Below, in pieces: positions 10,767 to 21,272 of a stretch of DNA of 64,000 nt. The position numbers were made by a program, and so were the translations under genes. Origin of the DNA: Trypanosoma brucei gambiense DAL972 (Eukaryota; Euglenozoa; Kinetoplastea; Trypanosomatida; Trypanosomatidae); the NCBI RefSeq assembly GCF_000210295.1, contig NC_026743.1, positions 3,224,001 through 3,288,000 of the forward strand, given 5' to 3'. The stretch's first letter is position 1. Each line of letters opens with the position of its first letter. Below the pieces are notes generated by a model, which was given only the letters and a program-made list of their open reading frames with translations, ran no database searches and had not been told where the DNA came from.

Positions 10767-11311
10767 TTTTCAACAGCGGGCAGACTTCTTCAAGTGATTT
10801 AAAACAGTGTCCCTTCCCCTTCAGTGTGTGTTGCAGCTGTTCCTCGTCGTAATGTGCGTTTGACGTGTCCTATGTGTCACTTCTGTTAATTTATCTTCCC
10901 CCTTTCTATTTCGCTAGATCGACAAAAAAAAAACGATATTGCTGGAGCAGAACATTCCGATCGAAACTAAATATAGGCGCTTTAAAAGAAGATTGCACTT
11001 TTGTGCCGCAGGACCACTCGGAGAAAGCAACAACAAATCCATAAGTCAAGGACGTGCTCATGCTTGTGAGCAACCTCTGGGTTCAACAGCGGATGCATAC
11101 ACATCTGCATTTAGCTCCCTTATGTAAGATGCGATTCATCCGGTTTGCGGTACACTACTTTTAAACCCACCACTACAACCGTCGCGTCGTATCGACACCC
11201 CTTCTCTCCTAAGGAAAGACAACATCACCCCCACTGAACTCCTACACAAACACACATCAAATGTTCGTTTCACCCACTAACTACGCTACACATATCCGCA
11301 CACCTTTCCAG
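10767..11311. other. Intergenic spacer
   Basis: Leader region of NMT plus the 3'UTR of the 289-aa gene. The sense strand carries T-rich tracts (for example opposite 10923-10935). I see no other feature. Confidence 0.6.
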
Positions 11312-12181
11312 TTACTGAACAAAGTCTGGCATCTCTGGCATATCGAGGAGGTCTTGAAGCACACGTGCAGCCACAAGAATACTAGCCCAAAACCACCACT
11401 CCCACCGACGTCGTGCTTCCTCCAGCGAAACCCACCAGATTTCGCGACCCAGTGGCACGGAGTGGCGGGTATTGTGTGTTTCCTTGAGAACAACAACCCC
11501 ACGCGATGCTTTAATCAACTGCGCTACCTCCTCGTGTAGCTTCCCCACGTCTACATCATTGCGACTCAAAATTCGCCTTGTTTGTAGCGACTGCTGCAGA
11601 GATCCGTTGATGGCAGCAACACCGGCGGCGATGCCGGTCTCCATTTTGCTCAAACCACCGCCCGCAAATGAGGCGGCTGCCGTGTGGTTCACCTTTACCA
11701 AAAAGTTATCGTCTTCAGCCCTTGTCCCCGTCAGAGGGGTCATGAGGGCCTCACCGCGGTGAGATCCATGCAAAGGCACTATCATTGAGGGGGATACTGG
11801 CGTGAACACCGGTCCAGGCCCGACATATGGACTTGGCAGCTCGACAGCTTGCAGGTATTTTTTGTCCCACTTCGGTATGTGTCGCGTGTAGAAGAACCAA
11901 CGACGGAATTCCCATTGCCTCCTCCGACGGAAGCGCATGATGTTCTTGTGGCGAAGGCGTGAATATGTCGGGTATGCACCCCACCAGGTCCACATTAATA
12001 GCATGGTACCGGAAGCATACAAGTAGTCACGATACATAACGCTAATTGCCCCAAACAAAAAGTCGGCGCTGCACTCGAATGGGTTCTTATTCTGTTTGGC
12101 GATATCTTCCATCAGCTCCTTCTCGTGAGCCTCATACTTACTATCATCCGCCGTGCGCACCCCTATCTGAGAGACTACCAT
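11312..12181 (-). CDS. Hypothetical membrane protein, 289 aa
   Basis: The frame is open from a TTG at 12220, but the first ATG is at 12181, giving 289 residues starting MVVSQIGVRTADD. A Trp-rich hydrophobic segment (LYASGTMLLMWTWWGAY, residues about 55-75) is followed at once by a very basic stretch (RFRRRRQWEFRRWFF). A second hydrophobic segment lies near the C terminus (WWFWASILVAARVL, about 260-275). The basic loop next to a membrane segment fits a mitochondrial or organellar membrane protein, though there is no clear presequence. The middle (about 110-210) is Pro/Gly/Ala-rich. Family not recognised. Confidence 0.8.
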   Translation of the reverse strand: MVVSQIGVRTADDSKYEAHEKELMEDIAKQNKNPFECSADFLFGAISVMYRDYLYASGTMLLMWTWWGAYPTYSRLRHKNIMRFRRRRQWEFRRWFFYTRHIPKWDKKYLQAVELPSPYVGPGPVFTPVSPSMIVPLHGSHRGEALMTPLTGTRAEDDNFLVKVNHTAAASFAGGGLSKMETGIAAGVAAINGSLQQSLQTRRILSRNDVDVGKLHEEVAQLIKASRGVVVLKETHNTRHSVPLGREIWWVSLEEARRRWEWWFWASILVAARVLQDLLDMPEMPDFVQ

Positions 12182-12915
12182 TCTCACTATGAAGCTGATT
12201 TGCAACACTTGTTTCCCCAATTTCTTTTTGTTGTTTTTGTTGTTGTTGCTGCCTCTGTGCCTCTATTATATTTCACTCACTTTCTCGGTGACAACAAAAC
12301 TATTTGCATTTAATGCAACGGTTTGCGTCGGCAAGCACTAACCAACCTCCTCGTGTCACCCCGCCTTGGAATCGAAGAGAGCGGAACAGAAGTTAAGGCA
12401 TTTCTCATCCTTGAAGATTAACAGTGCAGGCATCGGACTCCGGGTTCAGGGTGGAGGAGCGTTGCAACGTACGTGTGCCCGTAAATGTACAGGAAAATAA
12501 AACCGAAAAAAAAAAAATAATAATAATAATAAGAGTTGTGATTCAACAACTTCGGCGACGTGAAAGCGCGTTCCAAGCGAGTAAACAGTGATAGCCCTCG
12601 TCCTCGCTTTCTCTTAGTCTCGCAACCTTACTATCCCCTGCTGCAACTTTCTAGCCTCCCGGCTTGAAAAGGGGCTAGAGAGGGAAAATAAACCTTAGGA
12701 AGTAGCGCATACCGACAGAATAATTGCACGCCAGTACAGTACCATGTGGCACAAGTAGGAAAATACGCGAGTAGTGGGCTCCGGCTCAGCAAGTTGTGCG
12801 TACCCACGAAGACACATCTTTGGGCAAGAGTATAAAGCTGAACACATGATACGGGAAAACTTGCATTAAATGCTACACAGGCAGCTCGAGTCTCGTGTTT
12901 TGTCGCTCCCCTTTC
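12182..12915. other. Intergenic spacer
   Basis: 3'UTR of AP-4 sigma and leader of the 289-aa gene. It contains an A run followed by (AAT)n at about 12509-12532 and, just upstream of the 289-aa gene, a T/G-rich sense-complementary tract (12225-12250). No gene seen. Confidence 0.6.
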
Positions 12916-13449
12916 CTACAGTCCTTTTGATTCTTTGTCCATCATCACCACCGGTTGCAGCACTAAGAGTTTGTTAGTTTCTCCAACCCGACCATTCACA
13001 AACATCTCCTCAACGATAAAATGAACCTTCTCCAAGTTAAACATAACATCGAGCTCACACACATTCCCAAAGTACTTATCTAATGTCTCCACGAGAAGTT
13101 GAATGAACTCGTAAATCGCCAGTTCCCCTCCTTGTGTCTGCTCCTCAAACGTGTCAGTGTCGAAACCGTTTGCGGGGACTAAACTAAAAGATTTGCCGTT
13201 CACTTCCTCACGAAGCGCCTTACGGTTGTTTAATCCAACGATGAAGAAAAGAGACGCGTAACGCCGATAAACGAGTTTGTAGTGAAGATGATCAAGGAAA
13301 TTACAATCCGTGTCTCGTCGTTGCAAACACTTTCGCACAACTTCTCCCTCCAACGCAGTACGCTCAACTATGGGCATAAAAGTGCTATACTGCGCTAACC
13401 GGGTTTGGCCCTGTCTGTTCACGAGAAATATGAACTCAATTGTCGTCAT
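12916..13449 (-). CDS. AP-4 adaptor complex subunit sigma, 177 aa
   Basis: The track-length frame opens at a GTG, but the ATG at 13449 gives MTTIEFIFLVNRQGQTRLAQ, the usual sigma-adaptin start. FLVNRQGQTRL, the C-terminal YEFIQLLVETLDKYFGNVCE, the following DVMFNLEKVHFIVEEM and ETNKLLVLQP all match sigma subunits. The ending NKLLVLQPVVMMDKESKG resembles AP-4 sigma (which ends near ILAPL-ILDK) rather than AP-1, AP-2 or AP-3. Sigma is the small core subunit of the heterotetramer that selects cargo at the trans-Golgi network. The protein is about 30 residues longer than typical sigma-4 because of an insertion after FFIVGLNNR, ending before GELAIYEF. Confidence 0.88.
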   Translation of the reverse strand: MTTIEFIFLVNRQGQTRLAQYSTFMPIVERTALEGEVVRKCLQRRDTDCNFLDHLHYKLVYRRYASLFFIVGLNNRKALREEVNGKSFSLVPANGFDTDTFEEQTQGGELAIYEFIQLLVETLDKYFGNVCELDVMFNLEKVHFIVEEMFVNGRVGETNKLLVLQPVVMMDKESKGL

Positions 13450-16400
13450 ACAAATGAAGTTGACCTTCACTTCACTTTTTTTTTTTTCCGCTTCGCCACG
13501 CCGTGTTGCGGATATTTGCGGGTCTGGTGAGGTGGAGGAGGAGGAGGGGGGGGGGATGGAAATAAAATAAAAAATAAAAACAACAACAGAAATGTGAAGA
13601 AGAGAGAAATGGTGAGAATGGAAGGCGTAGAAGGAATTGTGCAGAAACGGGATGACAAAATAGATGGGACCCTCATGAGCGTATAATACATTTATTTGTT
13701 GATAGATACAGAGGATTCCGCTTTCAACAAAGGCTCCGTTCCATAAACAACAAAGCGAATCCTAACATGATTTGTTTTTTTTTTTAAGTTGGCAGTCATA
13801 TCTTCGCCGTAAAAATATAGAAGAAAAAAAAGAGATTGCGAGGCCCGTGCGAGAGTAAAGGATAGCACTGGCGACATTAAGATCAAAAGAAAAAGAAACA
13901 CAACATCACAAAACAAAACAAAAGAATTTAACTTTTATCATAAAAAATTCAAAAAAAAACAGCAAAATTAGTGATAATAGCAATAACACCAGTAATAACA
14001 GTAGAGAAGTTGTTGAATAGTAATAAAGAAAAAAAAAAGAAAGGAAAACAATCAAAAGAACTCCACATAAAAACAAAAACAAAAGGAAAGGAAGGGGGAA
14101 AAAGAAAAGGACAAACAAACAAACAAACAGAAACAACTCTTTTCTTTGGTTTACTTTATTACTGTTACTGTTATTGTTATTATTAATTCCTTCGTTTTCT
14201 TTCATCATCATGCCTTCAGTTTGCCCGTTGCTTGGTAATTGTTTATGGTTATAATGATAGTTGCAGCAGCAGTTGCTGAAGCAACAAGTGCGGTCGAAGC
14301 AAATAACAGAGAAAGAAAATGAAAAAGGAAAAGGAAGAACAGGATGAATAAAATAGGCAGGAAAAAAAAAAGAGGAGAGAAATGCAGAGAGGAAAAACGG
14401 GAGAATAAAAGACAAGAATAAAACAAAAATAGCTTTCGAAAAAAGTAACATTTCGTCGGACACACATTAACGAACTTATTAATTAATATGTACCACACCG
14501 TAAGATTTTTTTCCCCTTTTTAAAAAAGATTTCACCTCTCCCTCCTCTCATATTTCCTCTGTTTACTTTTGTTGTTTGTTTTTGATTTCGATGCCTTCTT
14601 ATCCTTTCTTCCGTTGTAGTGGACATATGAATTTCTTTTTTTTTCTTCTTCAAATGTTAATTTATAACTTAAAATATGAACATTAAAATATTTATGCATT
14701 TTTTTTTGTCATTGTGGGCGTTCACTTTTCACTGATGCCATTAGCAGTACGATCACTTTTTTTTCCCCCCTCCACTTGACTTAACTTGTCGTTTTGATTT
14801 TTAACTATTTATTTGAATATTTTTTCTTTTTTTTTTTTTAAAAGGAGGGGAAAAAACATTGCCTGTTGCTCCTCTCCCTTTTTTTATTTTCTGGGGGGGG
14901 GGGGGCGTATGTTCCTTGCACAGAACCATTTTGTGCATTTATAATAATTATAATTACAATAATAATAATGATAACAAAAAAACCAGGGGAGCATATCGCA
15001 AGGAGGAAAAGTGAGTGAGGGACAAGACTGGGAGAAGCATCAAAACTAAAACTAAAACTAAAACTAAAACAAAAACAAAAAGACAGTTAAATAAAATAAA
15101 ATCAAGTGACAATTTATGAAAAGAACAAAGAAAAAACTTTAATAGTGAATTGAATTGAAAAGCAACTTAACCCATCAATCGACAACAGAGTGTGGGTACT
15201 TTTTTTTAAAAAAAAAGAAAAAAAAAGAAAAAAGAAACTGAACTAAAGAGAAGGGGGGAAAAAAAATTTAAAAAGAACGAAAAGACAGGAACACACATAC
15301 ACATACACATACATTTATAAATATATAAATATATAAATGTGTATGGAGATTTTTTTCTTTTTTTAAAAAAGAGGGGGAAGTAGAAAGGAAGAGAGAAAGA
15401 GGAGCAAACTAACTAACTGACTGACAAGAATTAATAATAGAAAGGGGATAATTGGATTAACACAGGAAAAAACAAAAACAATAACAATAACAACACATAA
15501 ACACGCAGACATACACACACACACACATTTAAAAAAAAAAAAGAAGTGACATAAAAGAAGAATTAAATGTCCATGAATTCGTTTTATTATTTTAAGTTTT
15601 TATGTCTCCCAACACCAACACTAACCGTTTCCATTCCTTTCCTACGAGAGATCATGTTGCCAATGGTATTAATAGTTATAATCATAACAGTAACAATAAC
15701 AATACCAATAATAACAATATTAATAACAACACAAACATGACGCGCCGGATATAAGTAAGATTAAGAAGTGGAGGGTGGAGATCCTCCGTTACTTCCTTCC
15801 TTCCCATTGCGAAGAGGAAAACAAACAAAACAAACAAAAAAAAAACAAACAAAAAAAAAAGAGTGGCACTCAAAAGTACGCGATTGGATGAAGGATAAAT
15901 AAAAATAAAAAGAACGAAAACGAAATCGGTCAAGATTTTTTTTAAAAAAAAAGGAAGGGAAGAAAAAAGGACGTAGAGACGTACACATGCATATATATAA
16001 ATATATGTATATATATATATATATATAATAAGCATAGTTAACATATACGCATGGATGTGTACAACAGGCATATCTAAACACATATTCGAAGAAAAAGAAA
16101 AAAAGTCCAAAGTAAGCTGAAAACGAAAAAAAATTGAAAAAGAGGCAAATAATTAAAAATAATTATAATTATAATACCAATATATATATATATATATATA
16201 TAAAGTCGTACATATAAATATCAATAATTCATTATAATAAAATATAAAAATCTCATCTGTATCCGAAACACATGACGCAAAAAAAAAAAAAAGAAGTGAG
16301 TGAATGAATGTGAACGAGTGGAAGCTCTTTTCACTTAATTTCCTTTTCCTCACCTCTGCACAAACGTATTATCAGAAATTTCAGAGGAAATACATATAAT

Positions 16401-17654
16401 AATAACAATAATAATAAAAAAAAAAAGAACAAAACAAAACAAAACAAAATAAAACAACAACGACAACAACATGAAAAGAAAAGGAAAGGAAAGGAAAGGC
16501 GTGTGTATGTGTGTGTATGTTTATGTTTGTGTGATGAAACGGGTATTAGGAGGTTCTGACTCTCTCTTTTATTTTCATCATCGTCTCAGTCAAAAATTAC
16601 TTTGTTAAGCTTTAAACAACACATTAAACAAAAAAAAAAAGAAAAAATGAAAAGGGGATTGATAAGGAGGAACAATAACCAAAAAAAAAACAACAACAAC
16701 AAGAGACTGTGAGTATCATTTTCTTTTTTTATTTTTTATTTTTTAAAAAAAGAGAGGGAAAAATAGAGGGAGAGACGAGGAAAAGGTGAAATGTGTCGGG
16801 AGAACACGCAACCCAAGACGAGGGAAGGAAAATATTTTTACTCAAATATTTCAAACTTCTTCTTTGTTTTTTTTGTTTTTTTTTAAGTTTATTTATAAGA
16901 ACAAACAAAAGATAAGTTCCCCCCACCCAAATCATTTCTAAAAGAGGGAACATACTCAAGAAAGAGGTGTAATAAAAGGGAACTGAAGGAACAACCCCCA
17001 ATTCCCTTCAAAATTAAAAAAAAAAAGAAAAAGAAAGGAAAATATAATTTTCATTTCTGAGAATGCGCACAAATAAAGAGTAAGATAAGAGAGAAAGAAG
17101 GATTTAAAAAAAAAAGAAAAAGAAAAAAAGAGAGAGAGAGGAATGTATGATAATAGATGGAAAAAGAAAGGAGAGGGGTCCAGCAACCGACAAAAATCAC
17201 AAAACGCACAACAAAAGGAGCCGCACAAAAATAATAAATATTTTGATTTTTCATTTCTTTTTCCTCTTCACCTCTTCATTTTTCATCTCTTTCTTTCTTT
17301 TTTTTTTCTTTCCACCTTCATCTCCTCTTGTGTTGTGACGTCGCCGTGCATTCCACCCCTTTTAAATTAAGATAAAAGTGGGGAAACAAAAAGAATCCCT
17401 TCTTTTCCTTTCATTTCATTTTGTTTTTTTTTCTTTCTTCCGGAATGGGCGGATTCATCTTTCTTTTTTTTTCCTCTTTTCTATAAGCACACATGAGCGG
17501 CTCGCAATGTTGCGTCCGCCGTGCGAAACAAGTCCGTGTTTTTTTTTCTTATCTTTCTCTTTTTTTACTTTTCTTAAATTTAACTCCTCCTCCCCCCTTC
17601 CCCAGTCCTGTTTCTCGCCCTTTCACTCTCGTATTAAATCTACTTAGGTCTTTT
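13450..17654. other. Gene-free AT-rich, low-complexity mosaic spacer
   Basis: About 4.2 kb without a believable ORF. It is built of alternating purine-rich and pyrimidine-rich blocks on the plus strand: purine at about 13560-14130, 14290-14460, 14940-15570, 15780-16470 and 16620-17230; pyrimidine at about 14500-14900 and 17240-17654. Simple repeats include (ACAA)n near 14112, (AAAACT)n near 15045-15070, (ACATAC)n near 15296, TA tracts near 16008-16026 and 16182-16202, (AAAAC)n near 16428-16460 and (AAAGG)n near 16480-16500. There is also a G run of about 12 near 14893. The translated pieces are Phe/Leu/Ser runs produced by composition alone. It lies between two same-strand genes and runs into the assembly gap. 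Confidence 0.8.
15044..15082. repeat. (AAAACT)n / (AAAAAC)n hexamer repeat
   Basis: Five consecutive AAAACT-type units followed by AAAAAC-type units. Simple repeat within the mosaic spacer. Confidence 0.85.
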
Positions 17655-18393
17655 NNNNNNNNNNNNNNNNNNNNNNNNNNNNNNNNNNNNNNNNNNNNNN
17701 NNNNNNNNNNNNNNNNNNNNNNNNNNNNNNNNNNNNNNNNNNNNNNNNNNNNNNNNNNNNNNNNNNNNNNNNNNNNNNNNNNNNNNNNNNNNNNNNNNNN
17801 NNNNNNNNNNNNNNNNNNNNNNNNNNNNNNNNNNNNNNNNNNNNNNNNNNNNNNNNNNNNNNNNNNNNNNNNNNNNNNNNNNNNNNNNNNNNNNNNNNNN
17901 NNNNNNNNNNNNNNNNNNNNNNNNNNNNNNNNNNNNNNNNNNNNNNNNNNNNNNNNNNNNNNNNNNNNNNNNNNNNNNNNNNNNNNNNNNNNNNNNNNNN
18001 NNNNNNNNNNNNNNNNNNNNNNNNNNNNNNNNNNNNNNNNNNNNNNNNNNNNNNNNNNNNNNNNNNNNNNNNNNNNNNNNNNNNNNNNNNNNNNNNNNNN
18101 NNNNNNNNNNNNNNNNNNNNNNNNNNNNNNNNNNNNNNNNNNNNNNNNNNNNNNNNNNNNNNNNNNNNNNNNNNNNNNNNNNNNNNNNNNNNNNNNNNNN
18201 NNNNNNNNNNNNNNNNNNNNNNNNNNNNNNNNNNNNNNNNNNNNNNNNNNNNNNNNNNNNNNNNNNNNNNNNNNNNNNNNNNNNNNNNNNNNNNNNNNNN
18301 NNNNNNNNNNNNNNNNNNNNNNNNNNNNNNNNNNNNNNNNNNNNNNNNNNNNNNNNNNNNNNNNNNNNNNNNNNNNNNNNNNNNNNNNNNNNN
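17655..18393. other. Assembly gap (739 N)
   Basis: Run of unresolved bases. It separates the low-complexity spacer from the 3' end of the SPO22/ZIP4-like gene. The protein frames crossing it are artefacts. Confidence 1.
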
Positions 18394-18440
18394 AAGGGAG
18401 CTCCCATGAACTTGAAAGAATTATCTGTCAGTTGGGCAGG

Positions 18441-21272
18441 TCAGCAGCCTGTGATCCCTCTCAGTGCATGTAGGGCAGAGACAACACGGTGTGTTGGAGG
18501 GAGAATGTCAACCAGAGCCCAGGCAGCACGCACCCACTCACCCTGCTTTTCTGTATTGTTGATGTGAAGATAGAAGACGGAATTGTTCCACGCCTCGACC
18601 GTAAAATATTCCAAAATGAGTAGGGCGAAAGCGGAGGAGTTATTGGCGGTTACGCCCCTTTCCCCAACCGCACCGTAGCGCCCAAGAAAGGTGCCGACGG
18701 TAATACCCATCACGGGAAGAGAAAGGAAACTCATGAGGTGCTGCAGTATGCACATTTGCTCTTTTCTGTCGGATCCCAAAGTGAAGGCTTTGTACAGGCA
18801 AGAGAGGTTCTTTGTAAGGGTTTCAGCAACCGCTTCCTCTTCACCCGCCCGAACCTCAGTGGAAGCCGCAACTCTTTCCATTAAGTCGAGCGAGGCTTTC
18901 GCAAACAGCCCCATGGCGAACTCTCGTAAATAGGAACATTCTGTTGGGACACGGGATGCCTCGAACGTGGCGGCCTCTGCCAGCGCCTCGTAAACATTAT
19001 ACGGCACAGGGATAGTGGAAAGCTCCCTCACTATCTCATCCATTTCCTGCGGTGTTTCGATCGATGGGCCACGCAAATGCCACTCAGACTTACTCAGCAA
19101 AAATGTCACACGACATTCCGCGGTATAAGTTGTTGAGATAAGATCCCTACACGCGTTAAGGTGTTTCTCAAGATCCGCCAAGTCAATCAGTGGATTACCT
19201 GTTGAAAACAACCGAAACTCGTCCTCCAACATGCACAAGATGGCAGCCAACAACGGTGACTGTGTGCCCGCTTCCCTAGGCGACGGATCTTGCTCTGCAA
19301 TGCAAGCGGCTGTTCGAAATAAGGCAATACTTGTGGCGCTAGCTTCGAGTGTGAACTCTGAACCTAGTAAAAGGAAAGCTTGCGTCCACCACATTACTTC
19401 GTCATGTGTTAGTTTCAGCGTGGCAGAGCCCTCCGAGAGAATGTTTTGAATCCGCTGCGTGAGTTTGTACAAGTCGTCATCAGAGTGCGCGCAACTTCTA
19501 TTGATAGCCGTGGTGACGTACACCCGTAGAACCTCAAGTTCTGTCCTGACATCTGCGAAGGGTACCGGCGAGAGGAGAGCTTGCAAGGCGGCCAACGAGG
19601 CAACGTTGAGGCAGTTCCGCTTTAGGCAGCAGTTGATAGCAGTGCACAAGGCTGGGGTTACCAACTCCGAGGGTTCACATGCCACCAGTTGGTGTATTTC
19701 CTCTTTCATGCATGTCTCGCTTCCTTCCATCACAAATATTTTGAATAACAACGCGTGGGCGAAGACACAACGTGGTTTTCGCTCTGTGTACCTAAGCAGA
19801 ATGTCCTTTGGTTTTGCCAGCATGTTCACTTGCTGTCCTTGCTCCACAGACTCCACATATTTTGTGCATAGGTGAAGCTGCAGAGCATTGATCTCAGAGT
19901 CGCTTGCACAATCTGCAAGGCGGATCGCTGCCTCAAGACTTTCCACTGCCTCTCCGTGGCTAAATTCTGCGTTGTCGCTAAGTTCCCAGAGCCATTTAAA
20001 GCAATAGCGTCGATATTTCGGATCCTCGAAGTCCAAACACTCATTTCGCATTATTTGCAGGGCGGAACGACAAGACTCGGTATCTTTACTGTGAAGGAGG
20101 AGCTGAACAAGTCGAAACGTGACACCCTCGGCAGCCGAAGTGCCCTTGGTCCTGTTCTGTAGTAACTGCATGCTTTCGACTGAACCGCTTTCCATTGTTG
20201 TGAACAGCTTCTGAAAGTCAAAACAGACAGCCACCGCGTCATCGACGGTGACGTCGAGTCTCTGGACATATTCGCGGAGTTGAACAGACGCCTCCTTTTC
20301 CATGCCTGCTGCTGCGGTAGCTTTTAGACGCAATAAAGCGGATGTATTGGATTGCAGTGCGGAGTCTGCCTCCACCGCCCAACGAACCGCTTCTGACGCG
20401 TTCCCTTCCCGGAGCCACGATAACGCCATCTGCTCTAGCGTTGCCCCACGAAGCATTGGCAGGCGGCAGGGTGCGTCACTTCCTCCATTCTCTTTGAGGT
20501 AATTTTGAACGTTAATCGAAGACATAAGCATGTCGCGTATGAAACACTCATTTGGAGGCTCCACCTCAGCACTGCCTACCGTGAAAACGAAGTGGAAGAA
20601 TGTCTCGAGCAAAGTGCGGTGAAGCGTGTTGTCTCGCAACAGCATTTGCGCAAGCCTTTCACATGACTGTGACGACTCAAACAGATGCCCGAGGTTCCAC
20701 ATCACCTCCATCTTTGTGTATTCAAATTCCCAACTCAAATTACGGTGTTTGAGGTGTGGCAACCGTTGTACTACTCCGGGTGGTATGTGGGGAACGATGG
20801 TTTCAACAGCGGCAAGAAGTGCCTTAGAACCCTCTGGCATATGATTCAGAGAGAGGTCACGCGACGTCTTCAGACACATTAGTATGCATTGCTCTGCTTC
20901 CCTTGGATGGTGAGTAAAGTAACTGTGTCGAACACTCTCCTCCGAGTACACAAAATTACCAAGAAGGAACGACCTAGTCGCAAACTCACGCAACGCTACC
21001 TTCAGTCTTCGCTCATGCTCTCTACTGTGGTCCGTGCACCGCATTGTGACGTTCCAACATGCGCTTCCGAGAAGTCGCAGTTCTTCCAGCACCTTCACTG
21101 GGAGCGGAGAATCACTGCTTTGATTTGCGGCTGCCCCCTCAACCGCACTTGTGACGATTTTAATATCTGATAGCATATCCTCACAATTGGCGAGGTCCTC
21201 ACCTTTCCCATGGGTGGTGAATCGATGAAGCACACCATCGAGTTTGGAGCACAACTGCTTTGTGTCTATCAT
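18441..21272 (-). CDS. Helical-repeat protein, possibly SPO22/ZIP4-like, 943 aa
   Basis: The frame is open from an ATG at 21416, but its first 48 codons are a translated polypyrimidine tract. The ATG at 21272 (MIDTKQLCSKLDGVL) follows a T/C tract and AG and is preferred. The protein is almost entirely helical with irregular TPR-like pairs and no enzyme motif. The early segment LGSACWNVTMRC and a later EVMWNLGHLFESSQSCERLA recall the 'LWN' helices of the SPO22/ZIP4/TEX11 family, TPR scaffolds of meiotic crossover control. Length (about 900-950) is also right. The assignment is by pattern only and any large TPR-like protein could look similar. The gene ends 47 bp from the assembly gap, with its stop intact. 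Confidence 0.85.
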   Translation of the reverse strand: MIDTKQLCSKLDGVLHRFTTHGKGEDLANCEDMLSDIKIVTSAVEGAAANQSSDSPLPVKVLEELRLLGSACWNVTMRCTDHSREHERRLKVALREFATRSFLLGNFVYSEESVRHSYFTHHPREAEQCILMCLKTSRDLSLNHMPEGSKALLAAVETIVPHIPPGVVQRLPHLKHRNLSWEFEYTKMEVMWNLGHLFESSQSCERLAQMLLRDNTLHRTLLETFFHFVFTVGSAEVEPPNECFIRDMLMSSINVQNYLKENGGSDAPCRLPMLRGATLEQMALSWLREGNASEAVRWAVEADSALQSNTSALLRLKATAAAGMEKEASVQLREYVQRLDVTVDDAVAVCFDFQKLFTTMESGSVESMQLLQNRTKGTSAAEGVTFRLVQLLLHSKDTESCRSALQIMRNECLDFEDPKYRRYCFKWLWELSDNAEFSHGEAVESLEAAIRLADCASDSEINALQLHLCTKYVESVEQGQQVNMLAKPKDILLRYTERKPRCVFAHALLFKIFVMEGSETCMKEEIHQLVACEPSELVTPALCTAINCCLKRNCLNVASLAALQALLSPVPFADVRTELEVLRVYVTTAINRSCAHSDDDLYKLTQRIQNILSEGSATLKLTHDEVMWWTQAFLLLGSEFTLEASATSIALFRTAACIAEQDPSPREAGTQSPLLAAILCMLEDEFRLFSTGNPLIDLADLEKHLNACRDLISTTYTAECRVTFLLSKSEWHLRGPSIETPQEMDEIVRELSTIPVPYNVYEALAEAATFEASRVPTECSYLREFAMGLFAKASLDLMERVAASTEVRAGEEEAVAETLTKNLSCLYKAFTLGSDRKEQMCILQHLMSFLSLPVMGITVGTFLGRYGAVGERGVTANNSSAFALLILEYFTVEAWNNSVFYLHINNTEKQGEWVRAAWALVDILPPTHRVVSALHALRGITGC

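Noticed and set aside
13692..14498. Minus-strand frames of 74-185 codons near 13.7-14.5 kb
   Set aside because: Most of the sequence is Phe/Leu/Ser-rich and follows from T-rich composition. The 74-codon frame at 13692-13916 has a slightly more mixed tail (HVRIRFVVYGTEP), but no splice signal or homology supports it.
16528..16590. Possible C/D snoRNA (GTGATGA then CTGA)
   Set aside because: The boxes are only 18 nt apart, there are no terminal complementary stems, and trypanosome snoRNAs usually occur in clusters.
17493..18473. Long frames across the N run on both strands
   Set aside because: They exist only because N codons contain no stop; no coding information is present.
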